Positions 26,692 to 35,187 of a stretch of DNA of 47,116 bases are shown here, piece by piece. The stretch's first letter is position 1; each line of letters opens with the position of its first letter. The stretch is taken from NCBI RefSeq assembly GCF_002735695.1, contig NZ_PDZH01000021.1:1-47116 (forward strand). Reading direction: 5' to 3'. Position numbers and translations under genes: made by a program. Below the pieces are notes generated by a model. The model made no database searches, had not been told where the DNA came from, and saw only the letters and a list, made by a program, of their open reading frames with translations. This DNA comes from Chitinimonas sp. BJB300. Its GTDB lineage: Bacteria; Pseudomonadota; Gammaproteobacteria; Burkholderiales; Chitinimonadaceae.

Positions 26692-27695
26692 GGCAAGCGC
26701 TCCGCTTTACCGCTGGCGAGCGATTGAATCGCTGTCTCCGCTGCCAACAAAGCAGCCAGCCCATCTTCCGCCGTACAGCGTGGCAGCCGTCTTGTTAGCG
26801 TGGCGTCACGTAGGTCTTCCACTGCCGCCAGCAGCAGATCACGCATGCCGCTCTGGTCGGTTTCCTGCAACTGCGGCAGGCGATAGCCTGAGTAAAAAGG
26901 GCTGTCTTGCACCGTGTACCAATCGATGCGATGCCCGCTGTCGCTTATCCGTACCCGGCCTAGCGTCGCCACGATATCCAGTTCGAACAGGCTGTAGGCA
27001 AGGTGGTTGGTACTGAGCAAACTGGCACGCAGGCCCGATGCCAGTTCAATCCGTAAATCCGGGCTGGGGTCGCTTTCGAAATCTGGCGCACTGCTGGCCC
27101 AGGCTTGTAAACGGCTGATAGGGCCGAAGCATTGACGCAGCAAATCCAGCCAATGGCTGCCGTTGTGGCGTATGCCTTTGCCGTAATAGCCGCTCACTTG
27201 TTGAATGTTACCCAGCCCGCCTTCGGCAAGGGCGGTTTGAACGCGTGCATGCGCCGGGCAAAATCGGCGTGAATAATTTACAGCCAGTGCACGCTGGTGT
27301 GTTGCTGCCAAGTCAACAAGCTCACGCCCCGCTTCAACCGACAGCGCCAACGGTTTTTCCAGCAATATGCCCCGCACACCGGGTGTGGCCAACGCCGCTT
27401 TCGCCAGCGGGAAATGCAAGGCATCGGGCGCAGCGATGCTGACCAAATCAAGCTGCCCTGCCGCCAGCATGGCTTGGGCGTTGGTGTAACGTCGTTCGAG
27501 CGGGATGCCGTAGCGGTCGCCGCAATTGGTCAGTTTGGCTGGGTCGGCGTCGGCAATCGCCCACAGCGCAACGCCCGCAGCCGCCCGGTACGCCGCGGCA
27601 TGGGTGTAGATGCCGATGCGCTGGGCATCATCATCGAACTCACAACCGATGCGGCCACAGCCGATCAGCCCTGCGCGCAGATCGCCCTGAGTCAT
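26688..27695 (-). CDS. Gfo/Idh/MocA-family sugar oxidoreductase
   Basis: A roughly 335-residue NAD(P)-dependent dehydrogenase. The Rossmann motif GLIGCGRIG lies at residues 9-17, a LLEKPLALS segment (the family's E-K-P catalytic motif) near residue 100, and SGYYGKGIRHNGSHWLDLLRQC further on. I chose the ATG at 27695, which overlaps the pseI stop codon by one base (TGATG), over the frame's first ATG at 27713. Such enzymes oxidise a hydroxyl on a sugar or nucleotide sugar. Together with the neighbouring aminotransferase and acetyltransferase it forms the oxidise-transaminate-acylate set known from the WbpB-WbpE-WbpD route, although the substrate here may differ. Confidence 0.85.
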   Translation of the reverse strand: MTQGDLRAGLIGCGRIGCEFDDDAQRIGIYTHAAAYRAAAGVALWAIADADPAKLTNCGDRYGIPLERRYTNAQAMLAAGQLDLVSIAAPDALHFPLAKAALATPGVRGILLEKPLALSVEAGRELVDLAATHQRALAVNYSRRFCPAHARVQTALAEGGLGNIQQVSGYYGKGIRHNGSHWLDLLRQCFGPISRLQAWASSAPDFESDPSPDLRIELASGLRASLLSTNHLAYSLFELDIVATLGRVRISDSGHRIDWYTVQDSPFYSGYRLPQLQETDQSGMRDLLLAAVEDLRDATLTRRLPRCTAEDGLAALLAAETAIQSLASGKAERLP

Positions 27696-28747
27696 CAGGC
27701 CAGTAGCCCCCAAGCCAGCGGCGTACCGCGCTTGATGGCTTTACCCGCCTTGCGGCCCAGCACGATTTCCAATGTTTTTGGGGGCAGGCCCAGCCCAGGC
27801 CGGATAGCGCGGATATTGTCAGCAGTGAATACTTCGCCTGCTGCGATGTCCTGCACCACATAGAGCGAGCGGCGAAATACCAAAGATTTTTGCTCGGCGC
27901 TGGTTGCACCGTATTGCACCTGTCCCATCGCCTGCCATGCCCGTTCGGTTTCGACCACCAACGATGCCATTTCTTCCGGTTCCAGCGAAAACGTCGAATC
28001 CACACCACCATCTGCACGGCGTAAGGTGAAGTGCTTTTCCAGCACCGTAGCCCCCAGCGCCACGGCTGCCACCGCCGCGCCTACACCCATGGTGTGATCC
28101 GACAACCCAATCTGGCAGTCAAACAAGTCACGCAGGTGGGGGATGGTGCGCAGATGGGTATTCGCAGGCGTAGCCGGATAGGTGCTGGTGCATTTGAGCA
28201 GGACCAAATCCTTGCACCCCGCAGCACGCGCCGCCCGGACGCTTTCATCGAGCTCCGCCACATTGGCCATGCCGGTGGAAATGATCATCGGCTTGCCCGT
28301 AGCGGCCACCCGGCGAATCAAAGGGATATCGGTATTTTCAAAGCTTGCGATCTTGTAGGCCGGTACATTCAAGGATTCAAGAAAGTCCACCGCGGTTTCA
28401 TCAAACGGTGTCGAAAACGCCAACATACCCAGCGCATTGGCTCGCTCGAAGATCGGCTTATGCCATTCCCACGGGGTGTAGGCTTCCTGGTAAAGCTTGT
28501 ACAGCGAGGTGCCGGCCCATAGGCTATTAGGGTCGGCAATATGGAATTCGCCCTCATCCAGGTCCAACGTCATGGTTTCAGGCGTATAGGTTTGCAGCTT
28601 GAGCGCATGCGCACCGGCTTGGGCGGCGGCTTCGACAATCGCCAGTGCCCGTTCCAGCGATTGGTTATGGTTGCCGCTCATCTCGGCGATCACAAAGGGC
28701 GCTGCATCGGCACCTATTGTGCGGTGGCCAATCTTGAAGCTATGCAT
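27695..28747 (-). CDS. pseI: Pseudaminic acid synthase
   Basis: PseI condenses 2,4-diacetamido-2,4,6-trideoxy-L-altrose with phosphoenolpyruvate to give pseudaminic acid. The sequence opens with FKIGHRTIGADAAPFVIAEMSGNHNQSLERAL, the NeuB-family N-terminus, has KCTSTYPA and EKHFTL metal-site segments in the TIM barrel, and a C-terminal SAF (antifreeze-like) domain (RRSLYVVQDIAAGEVFTADNIRAIRPG). I start at MHSFKIG (28747) because the longer frame to 28801 adds 18 residues unlike the family and an AAGGG lies upstream of this ATG. It is 62 bp after pseG/H and overlaps the oxidoreductase start by one base. Confidence 0.93.
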   Translation of the reverse strand: MHSFKIGHRTIGADAAPFVIAEMSGNHNQSLERALAIVEAAAQAGAHALKLQTYTPETMTLDLDEGEFHIADPNSLWAGTSLYKLYQEAYTPWEWHKPIFERANALGMLAFSTPFDETAVDFLESLNVPAYKIASFENTDIPLIRRVAATGKPMIISTGMANVAELDESVRAARAAGCKDLVLLKCTSTYPATPANTHLRTIPHLRDLFDCQIGLSDHTMGVGAAVAAVALGATVLEKHFTLRRADGGVDSTFSLEPEEMASLVVETERAWQAMGQVQYGATSAEQKSLVFRRSLYVVQDIAAGEVFTADNIRAIRPGLGLPPKTLEIVLGRKAGKAIKRGTPLAWGLLA

Positions 28748-28809
28748 GGATCCCATCCCTTTCGGCACGAATATCGACCTACGGATACTGCCCCAAACCA
28801 CCTCTTCCG

Positions 28810-30306
28810 CTACAAAATACGTACAAAGTGCGTATCGGCCTGCTGGTAACCTGCCTGCCGAAACAATTTTATCGAAGCCGCATTCCCCGGCAGGACCGTT
28901 GCATCGATAGCAACAACATCCGGCCAGTGCTGGGTAAGCTGTCTATCGCCCATCGCCAGCAAAGCTTGCCCCCAACCCATGCCCTCCTGCCCTGCAAATA
29001 AATAGATCGACACCTCGGCGCGCTCAGCTTGAGTGGCGGACCGGTCATAACGCAGCATGCCAACCGAGCCCCCGGGCCCCTCGCCGATCAGCAAAAGCCG
29101 GTCCGGCCGTTGCAGGGTACGGGTCAACCAGCTTAGATGCTGTTCCCAAGCAATAGGGGCCGAATCCAATGACCAACGCCGAACTAATGGTGCATTGCGG
29201 CCATCAAACAATAATTGCGCATCATCCAGCGTTGCCCGCCGCAGCTGCAAACACCGAGTCAACAAGGCAGCAGCGACACGCCGGGCACCCTGCCCATCGA
29301 CCAACGCGCGCGAATGCTGGGCGTAGCCCCGACGGACGTTGATGTCGGCAGACATCTCACCAATGGCTTGTTGCAGGTGCTGCACGCTGACAGTTTCCGC
29401 CAGCCCAAGATAGCGGTGCACACCCATCAAGGCCAGTTGTTCGGCATTGGCGTGTTGGTTTGCAGCAACGGCGATACAGATCGTCGGCAGCCCCAGGGCG
29501 GCGCGTTCCCAACTGGTGCCCCCCCCTGCGCCGATAAACAGGTCGGCCTCGCGCATCAATGCGGCAAAATCGCTGACAAAACGATGCAATCGCCACAGCG
29601 TCTGGCCAGCGGCACGCTGCTGCAACTGCGCCCAAGCGGGGTTGGCCGCTCCGGCCACAATGTCCACTTCCAGTTGGGGAAAAGCGGCCAGCGCATCGAG
29701 CGCCTTGAAGGTTTCACCACCCGCATCCACGCCGCCAAAACTCACGACAACGTGGCGAATCTGTGGGGCAATGACGATAGGTTCACCCGTAAATTCCGGC
29801 CGTAACAGCGCGTAATGGGGGCCAAGCAGTGCTTGGCATTGTGCAGGTATCAAGCGGGCATAGGCCGCCGTATTCGCAGTCTGATTTTGGTCCAGCAGCA
29901 AATCAGCATCATGCTGGCGATTGGCAAGGTCGTCGATGACGGCAATATGGCCCGCCATAGACCGCGCAGCCTGCTGCCAACGTGCATCCAAGCCGTAATG
30001 GTCAACCAGCAGCCAGTCAAATGCTGGCTGTGAGGTAAACGCTGCTTGCACGGCCGCAAAATCCGCTTGCCAGTCGATGGATGCTTCTATATCGGAAGGG
30101 ACAGGGTCTTGCGGATAATGACTTGGCAACCCGATGGCCGGAAAACCTTGCTCGGCAATCTGTGCCAGTGCATTGCCCGGCAAGCTGCGACAGGCAAATG
30201 TCACCACTGCGCCACCCTTGCGTAAGGCTTGCGCCAACGTCAAGCACCGTGCCACATGGCCAAAACCGATGGCCAGTGAAGCATCCGCCCGAATCAACAC
30301 CTTCAC
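28810..30306 (-). CDS. pseG: Fusion of PseG (nucleotide-sugar hydrolase) and PseH (acetyltransferase)
   Basis: A 498-residue two-domain protein. Residues 1-345 match PseG, which removes UDP from the bis-acetamido altrose intermediate: IRADASLAIGFGHVARCLTLAQAL at the N-terminus and the sugar-nucleotide site segment LFIGAGGTSWERAALGLPTICIAVAANQ. Residues 353-498 are a GNAT domain corresponding to PseH, which acetylates N4 just before the PseG step (LRRATLDDAQLLFDGRN, EVSIYLFAGQEGMGWGQALL, NAASIKLFRQAGYQ). In many bacteria these are separate genes. The start codon is GTG (30306-30304) and overlaps the pseF stop as GTGA. Two consecutive pathway steps are joined, though in the reverse order of catalysis. 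Confidence 0.92.
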   Translation of the reverse strand: MKVLIRADASLAIGFGHVARCLTLAQALRKGGAVVTFACRSLPGNALAQIAEQGFPAIGLPSHYPQDPVPSDIEASIDWQADFAAVQAAFTSQPAFDWLLVDHYGLDARWQQAARSMAGHIAVIDDLANRQHDADLLLDQNQTANTAAYARLIPAQCQALLGPHYALLRPEFTGEPIVIAPQIRHVVVSFGGVDAGGETFKALDALAAFPQLEVDIVAGAANPAWAQLQQRAAGQTLWRLHRFVSDFAALMREADLFIGAGGGTSWERAALGLPTICIAVAANQHANAEQLALMGVHRYLGLAETVSVQHLQQAIGEMSADINVRRGYAQHSRALVDGQGARRVAAALLTRCLQLRRATLDDAQLLFDGRNAPLVRRWSLDSAPIAWEQHLSWLTRTLQRPDRLLLIGEGPGGSVGMLRYDRSATQAERAEVSIYLFAGQEGMGWGQALLAMGDRQLTQHWPDVVAIDATVLPGNAASIKLFRQAGYQQADTHFVRIL

Positions 30307-31010
30307 ACGAACTCGCCACTGGCTTGCAAGGCGCTGTATAGGTATTCAGCCCGCAGCCAATCTTCCGGGGTATCGATATCCTGCACCAGATGGCGCGGCA
30401 AAATCACTGGCAGGGCGGCGGGCGAAAAAATCACCTCGCCGTTCAACCAAGCCGTTGCCCGCCCCCAATAAAACTGACCGGCATCGTGAAACGCCTCTTC
30501 CAGGTCTTGCGAGCGGGTATTGCGGTACTGCGGATAAAGCGCATCCACACAACCCTCGGTGGTGATTCGAATGGCACGCTGCACCGGAAAGGGAAAACTG
30601 GTCACCGAAAACGCATAGGCCTTATCGGGCTGGGCCGACAGCGCGTAGAAGCCGGCTTGCAGGTATTTGGGCTGGACAAAGGGCGCAGTCGCGTAGAGGC
30701 AACAGGCCATGCAGACTGCCTCCCCTTCGGCTTGCAGCACCTGAATCGCATGCTGGATGACGGCGATCGTGGTGGTATGGTCATCAGCCAATTCGGGAGG
30801 CCGTCGGAACGGCACCTCAGCCCCAAGCGATGCCGCCAACTCAGCGATTTCGTCGTCGTCGGTGCTGACCACAATGCGGTCAAACAACCCTGCCGCACGC
30901 GCTGCTTTGATGGCGTAGGCAATCATCGGCTGGCCGTGGAATGACTTGATGTTCTTACGCGGAATCCGTTTGCTGCCGCCGCGCGCCGGAATAATGGCAA
31001 CATTACTCAT
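30303..31010 (-). CDS. pseF: Pseudaminic acid cytidylyltransferase
   Basis: PseF activates pseudaminic acid with CTP to CMP-pseudaminic acid, the donor used by transferases. The 235-residue protein carries the CMP-sialic-acid-synthetase signature IIPARGGSKRIPRKNIKSFHGQPMI at residues 6-30, VVSTDDDEIA near 49 and DIDTPEDW near the C-terminus. Length and order between pseC and pseG are normal. It overlaps both neighbours by four bases (ATGA with pseC, GTGA with pseG/H). Confidence 0.95.
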   Translation of the reverse strand: MSNVAIIPARGGSKRIPRKNIKSFHGQPMIAYAIKAARAAGLFDRIVVSTDDDEIAELAASLGAEVPFRRPPELADDHTTTIAVIQHAIQVLQAEGEAVCMACCLYATAPFVQPKYLQAGFYALSAQPDKAYAFSVTSFPFPVQRAIRITTEGCVDALYPQYRNTRSQDLEEAFHDAGQFYWGRATAWLNGEVIFSPAALPVILPRHLVQDIDTPEDWLRAEYLYSALQASGEFV

Positions 31011-32167
31011 GGCCGCAACGCCGCACGCAGTTGCACCACCACTTCATCTTGCTGTGCATCGGTGAGACCCGCATACATAGGCAGGCTGATCGCTTCAGCG
31101 TAATAACGCTCGGCCTCAGGGAAGTCACCGGGCCGAAACCCCAAGGCGGTGTAATAAGGCTGCAAGTGCACAGGAATGTAATGCACATTCACGCCGATGC
31201 CGCCAGCCCGTAGCGCGTCGAACACGTTTCGATGGCTCTGGGTAATACGGTCCAACTGCAGACGCACGACATACAGGTGCCAGGCCGACTCTGCACCGGG
31301 CTGGCGGGTGGGCAACTGCAACGGCAGCCCCGCCAACAGTTGGTCATATCGCGCCACCAATGCGCGCCGGCGCACCAGGAAGTCATCGAGGCGTTGCAGC
31401 TGCGAATAACCCAACGCCGTTTGCACATCGGTAATGCGGTAGTTGTAGCCCAGCTCTATCTGCTGGTAGTACCAAGGTCCATGGCTGTTGCCCTGCATCT
31501 GCGCCGGGTCACGGGTAATACCATGGCTACGCAGGCGTTGCAGGCGCTGGGCCAAGTCGGTACGGTTGGTCAGAATAGCCCCGCCTTCACCCGTCGTGAT
31601 GATCTTGACCGGGTGGAAGCTGAAGATCGTCATATCGGCATAGTCGCCGCACCCGACCGGGCGTCCCAAATAGCTGGCCCCGACGGCGTGTGAGGCGTCT
31701 TCGATCACCGCAAAACCATACGCCTTGGCCAGCGCCCCGATGCGCGCCATGTCACAACTCTGGCCGGAAAACGCCACGGCAACCAGGACACGTGGCAGAT
31801 GCCCCGCCCGCTTGGCGTCGACCAACTTGGCTTCGAGCTTGTCGACATCCAGATTCCACGTAGCAGGGTCGATGTCGACGAAATCCACTTTCGCACCGCA
31901 ATACCGGGCGCAGTTGGCGCTTGCGACGAAGGTATTGGGGCTGGTCCACAGAGTATCGGCAGGTCCAAGATCCAACGTCACACAAGCCAAATGCAGCGCT
32001 GCCGTTGCATTACATACGGCCACCGCATGACGCGCCTGACAACGGGCTGCCAACGCCTGCTCGAATCGCTCGATGGCCGGCCCCTGAGTCAGCCAGTCGG
32101 ACTCCAGCGCTTCCACCACCGCTGCCACATCTTCAGGACTGATTTGCTGGCGGCCGTAAGGGATCAT
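31007..32167 (-). CDS. pseC: UDP-4-keto sugar aminotransferase of the pseudaminic acid pathway
   Basis: PseC aminates the 4-keto product of PseB, with glutamate as likely donor. The 386-residue DegT-family protein begins IPYGRQQISPEDVAAVVEALESDWLTQGP and has Asp157 in VIEDASHAVGA and catalytic Lys188 in IFSFHPVKIITTGEGG. The sequence and place directly after pseB distinguish it from the second DegT aminotransferase at 24347-25636. It overlaps pseB and pseF by ATGA. Confidence 0.95.
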   Translation of the reverse strand: MIPYGRQQISPEDVAAVVEALESDWLTQGPAIERFEQALAARCQARHAVAVCNATAALHLACVTLDLGPADTLWTSPNTFVASANCARYCGAKVDFVDIDPATWNLDVDKLEAKLVDAKRAGHLPRVLVAVAFSGQSCDMARIGALAKAYGFAVIEDASHAVGASYLGRPVGCGDYADMTIFSFHPVKIITTGEGGAILTNRTDLAQRLQRLRSHGITRDPAQMQGNSHGPWYYQQIELGYNYRITDVQTALGYSQLQRLDDFLVRRRALVARYDQLLAGLPLQLPTRQPGAESAWHLYVVRLQLDRITQSHRNVFDALRAGGIGVNVHYIPVHLQPYYTALGFRPGDFPEAERYYAEAISLPMYAGLTDAQQDEVVVQLRAALRP

Positions 32168-33159
32168 GGTGTCTGGCGGTCCAGTTGGGTAAGTTCGGCA
32201 ATGCTGAAATAGTGTGGATTGGTATCCGACACGTATTCAAAGCCTTCCGGCACCCGCTGGCCACGCTCACCCAGGCCATCATGCTGGTAATCGTCCTGCA
32301 CAATAAAGCTGATGGCCGGCGCAATGACATAGTGGCGCGAAAACTCGAAGGTATGCAGCGCATCGTCGCGTGAAATCATCATCTCATGCAGCTTCTCGCC
32401 AGGACGGATACCCACGACATGCTGCTGCAACTGTGGGGCCATGGCGGTGGCAAGGTCGACGATGCGGGCTGATGGAATCTTGGGCACAAAGATTTCACCG
32501 CCATGCATACGGGCGAAGTTCTCCATAACAAACGTCACGCCCTGGTCCAGGGTGATCCAGAACCGTGTCATGCGTGGATCGGTTATCGGCAATGACTTAC
32601 CGCCCTCGTTGATCAGCTTGCGAAAGAAGGGCAGTACAGACCCACGTGAACCGACCACGTTGCCATAGCGCACCACGGCAAAACGGGTTTTGTGGGTGCC
32701 GGCGATATTGTTGGCAGCAACAAACAGCTTGTCGGACAACAGCTTGGTTGCACCGTAGAGGTTGATCGGGCTGGCGGCTTTGTCGGTAGACAGCGCAATC
32801 ACTTTTTCGATGCCGTTTTCGATGGCGGCATTGATGACGTTCTCGGCGCCCGACACATTGGTGCGTATGCACTCGGTAGGGTTGTATTCCGCGGCGGGCA
32901 CTTGCTTGAGGGCTGCGGCATGCACCACATAATCAATGCCACGCATGGCTTGGCGCAGCCGGTCGGCGTCGCGCACATCGCCGAGGAAATAGCGCATACA
33001 GGAAGCATTGAGCACTTGCTGCATTTCGAACTGCTTCAGTTCATCACGCGAAAACACCACTACCCGGCGGGGTTTGTGGCGTTCGAGCAGCGTGCGGATA
33101 AACTCCCTGCCGAAGGACCCAGTCCCTCCGGTGATCAGAATGGCTTTGTTGTCAAACAT
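32164..33159 (-). CDS. pseB: UDP-N-acetylglucosamine 4,6-dehydratase (5-inverting)
   Basis: PseB carries out the first pathway step, turning UDP-GlcNAc into the 4-keto-6-deoxy-L-arabino-hexose. The roughly 331-residue SDR enzyme opens MFDNKAILITGGTGSFGREFIRTLLE with the NAD-binding GxxGxxG, then VFSRDELKQFEMQQ and the catalytic region STDKAASPINLYGATKLLSDKLF with the YxxxK pair. I start at 33159 because a GAGAGTGAG ribosome-binding site precedes it and the 28 extra residues of the longer frame do not look like protein of this family. It heads the pse gene string. I see no clear terminator between def and this gene. Confidence 0.95.
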   Translation of the reverse strand: MFDNKAILITGGTGSFGREFIRTLLERHKPRRVVVFSRDELKQFEMQQVLNASCMRYFLGDVRDADRLRQAMRGIDYVVHAAALKQVPAAEYNPTECIRTNVSGAENVINAAIENGIEKVIALSTDKAASPINLYGATKLLSDKLFVAANNIAGTHKTRFAVVRYGNVVGSRGSVLPFFRKLINEGGKSLPITDPRMTRFWITLDQGVTFVMENFARMHGGEIFVPKIPSARIVDLATAMAPQLQQHVVGIRPGEKLHEMMISRDDALHTFEFSRHYVIAPAISFIVQDDYQHDGLGERGQRVPEGFEYVSDTNPHYFSIAELTQLDRQTP

Positions 33160-33327
33160 GCTCACTCTCGGTTTCTGTTTCAGATTGACGTTCTCGCATA
33201 GCAACCACTTGAAGCGCATGGCTCGCGTCAAATCACTATGCAATCAACCTTAGAAGCTGCGCGCGCCCACATCAATCACAGCTTGGCAGAACACCTCACC
33301 AGAGGTCACAACAATTGCATTAAGGCC
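33160..33327 (-). promoter_or_regulatory. Gap between def and pseB, probable promoter region of the glycosylation genes
   Basis: This 168-bp stretch is the only sizeable gap before the pse string, so a promoter for it is expected here. I see no sigma-28 or sigma-54 match and no strong hairpin. Read-through from mtnP-def therefore remains possible. Confidence 0.3.
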
Positions 33328-33873
33328 TCAATCCTCCGGGGGCAACTGATTGGGAAACAACACTTCGGTAAAACCAAACTTGCTCATATCGGTGATGCGC
33401 ATTGGGTAAAGTTTGCCGAACAGATGATCGCACTCATGCTGCGCCACCCGGGCATGGAAGCCACTCGCCTGGCGATCAATCGGCTGCCCGTTCTCGTCCA
33501 TGCCTTGATAACGCAAATGCTCATAGCGCGGCACGACGCCGCGCAGGCCCGGTACACTGAGGCAGCCTTCCCAGTCGTCGGCCATCTCATCGCTCAATGG
33601 CGTCAGCACCGGGTTGCAAAGAATGGTGTAGGGCACGGCTTCCGCATCGGGGTAGCGTGGGCTCTTGAAGCCGCCAAAAATGGTGATCTGCTTGGACACA
33701 CCGATTTGCGGCGCGGCAATGCCCGCCCCGCTCATGGCGACCATGGTGTCCTGCAGGTCCTTGATCAACGCAGCCAAGGCCGGTGTGCCGAACTCTTCCG
33801 GCCGGATCAGATCTGCGGTTCGCAGCAAGATTGGATTACCCATTAGTACTATGTCGCGTACTGCCAATTTCAA
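33328..33873 (-). CDS. def: Peptide deformylase
   Basis: This enzyme removes the N-formyl group from new polypeptides. The 181-residue protein has all three metalloenzyme motifs: GAGIAAPQ (residues 49-56), EGCLSVPG with ligand Cys104, and HECDH (146-150) with the two histidine ligands and the catalytic glutamate. Its ATG overlaps the mtnP stop codon by four bases. It is not beside fmt, which is the usual partner of the main def gene in many bacteria, so this may be a second deformylase. Confidence 0.95.
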   Translation of the reverse strand: MKLAVRDIVLMGNPILLRTADLIRPEEFGTPALAALIKDLQDTMVAMSGAGIAAPQIGVSKQITIFGGFKSPRYPDAEAVPYTILCNPVLTPLSDEMADDWEGCLSVPGLRGVVPRYEHLRYQGMDENGQPIDRQASGFHARVAQHECDHLFGKLYPMRITDMSKFGFTEVLFPNQLPPED

Positions 33874-34616
33874 ACTCCTTCTACTTTCACTAAGGCCTCC
33901 AGCATGCGATGCACATGCTCGATGGCTGCCTGAAATATGGTCTCAGCCGCGGCGAGGTCGACCTTGTGCAGACTATTGCCACGCCCTGCCGCCCAGTTCG
34001 AGACCACCGCGATGGCGGCATAGCTCAACCCGGATTCACGCGCTAAAGCGGCTTCCGGCATACCCGTCATGCCCACCATGTCGCCACCGTCGCGGGCGAT
34101 ACGATTGATCTCCGCAGCGGTTTCCAACCGTGGGCCTTGGGTCGCCGCATAGACACCACTCTCGATCAAGGTCTGCCGGCTGGTCTTAGCCGCCTGCAGA
34201 ATGCGCCGGCGCAACTTCGGGCAATAAGGCTCGGTAAAGTCACTGTGGGTAACCGGTTTGTCGCCACCTTCAAAAAAGGTATGGCGACGGCCGTAGGTGT
34301 AGTCGATCAGCTGATCGGGCAACACCAGCATTCCCGGTGCCAAGTCTTCGCGTATGCCGCCTACTGTGCAGACAGAGACTATCCGGGACACCTGTTGTTC
34401 CGCCAACGCCCAGATATTGGCGCGGTAGTTGATTTCGTGGGGTGGAATGGTATGGCCGTAGCCATGGCGCGCGATAAACACCACGTGATGGTCGTTGATT
34501 TCGCCAAAAGTAAGCGCACCGGATGGTTCACCGTAAGGCGTGCGGATAACCTGGCGGTGTGTAATCTTGAGGTTCTTAAGCCGGGTCAGCCCGGTTCCTC
34601 CAATAATGGCCAGCAT
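33870..34616 (-). CDS. S-methyl-5'-thioinosine (or -adenosine) phosphorylase
   Basis: A 248-residue purine nucleoside phosphorylase of the MtnP family: IGGTGL at the N-terminus, [25 protein letters not shown] in the phosphate region, SVCTVGGI, and [30 protein letters not shown]. At the base-binding site it has Asn (VVSNWAAG), where adenosine-type enzymes carry an Asp-rich TDYD segment. This is the pattern reported for methylthioinosine phosphorylases, so a 6-oxopurine substrate is favoured. It would salvage methylthioadenosine after deamination. It sits upstream of and overlaps def. Confidence 0.9.
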   Translation of the reverse strand: MLAIIGGTGLTRLKNLKITHRQVIRTPYGEPSGALTFGEINDHHVVFIARHGYGHTIPPHEINYRANIWALAEQQVSRIVSVCTVGGIREDLAPGMLVLPDQLIDYTYGRRHTFFEGGDKPVTHSDFTEPYCPKLRRRILQAAKTSRQTLIESGVYAATQGPRLETAAEINRIARDGGDMVGMTGMPEAALARESGLSYAAIAVVSNWAAGRGNSLHKVDLAAAETIFQAAIEHVHRMLEALVKVEGV

Positions 34617-34682
34617 ACGCCTCTTCCTCTTTTACTTGGTATGACTCATTGTAGGCGTGAAAGCCGGCTGAGAAGCAAGCAG

Positions 34683-34716
34683 GCCGCGGCTTGTGGCGAA
34701 ATCCACAAGCCGCGGC
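34683..34716. terminator. Strong hairpin downstream of the galU-GNAT unit
   Basis: A perfect 14-bp inverted repeat (GCCGCGGCTTGTGG and its complement) with the six-base loop CGAAAT lies between the GNAT gene and mtnP. There is no clean T-run on the minus strand, but a stem this long and GC-rich probably ends or trims the transcript of the upstream unit. Confidence 0.7.
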
Positions 34717-34731
34717 TCTGGTACAAGCCTG

Positions 34732-35187
34732 TTATATCGCGGTTTCTAAGGAAAGCGTGTAGTAACGAAATGTTTCGTCAAGCTGCCAGCCATGCTTTTT
34801 ATACAAAGCCTGGGCGGTGTGATTAGCATGCGCAGTAGAAAGCTGCAGATAGGCTGCGCCCGTGGATTTGCCATGGTCGCGCGCAATATCCATCAAAGTA
34901 CCAGCCACACCAGCTCCTCGCGCGCTGGGCGAGACATAAAGGTCGTACAGCAACCAGATTGGCGCCATGGCGAGTGAACAGAAGCTTGGGTAATGCTGCA
35001 TAAAGCCCACCGCCTTACCCTGGGCTTCAGCCAGAAACACGGCGGATTGCCCGGATTGCAGGCGCATGCTCAAATAGGTGCGCGCTGCACTCTGGTTACT
35101 GGTCAATTTGTAGAATTGTCGGTAAGCATCAAAAAGCCGGCTGGCTTCCTCAAGGTCATCACCCGGTTGCAGTTGGTAGACCTGCAT
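34732..35187 (-). CDS. GNAT-family N-acetyltransferase
   Basis: A 151-residue acetyltransferase with the acetyl-CoA loop LYVSPSARGAGVAGTLMDIARDH near residues 87-109 and the C-terminal ANHTAQALYKKHGWQLDE segment. The N-terminus (LEEASRLFDAYRQFYK) resembles a common group of uncharacterised GNAT proteins. The acceptor is unknown. Its start overlaps the galU stop codon by one base, and it closes the zipA-ligA-galU unit before a strong hairpin. Confidence 0.85.
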   Translation of the reverse strand: MQVYQLQPGDDLEEASRLFDAYRQFYKLTSNQSAARTYLSMRLQSGQSAVFLAEAQGKAVGFMQHYPSFCSLAMAPIWLLYDLYVSPSARGAGVAGTLMDIARDHGKSTGAAYLQLSTAHANHTAQALYKKHGWQLDETFRYYTLSLETAI

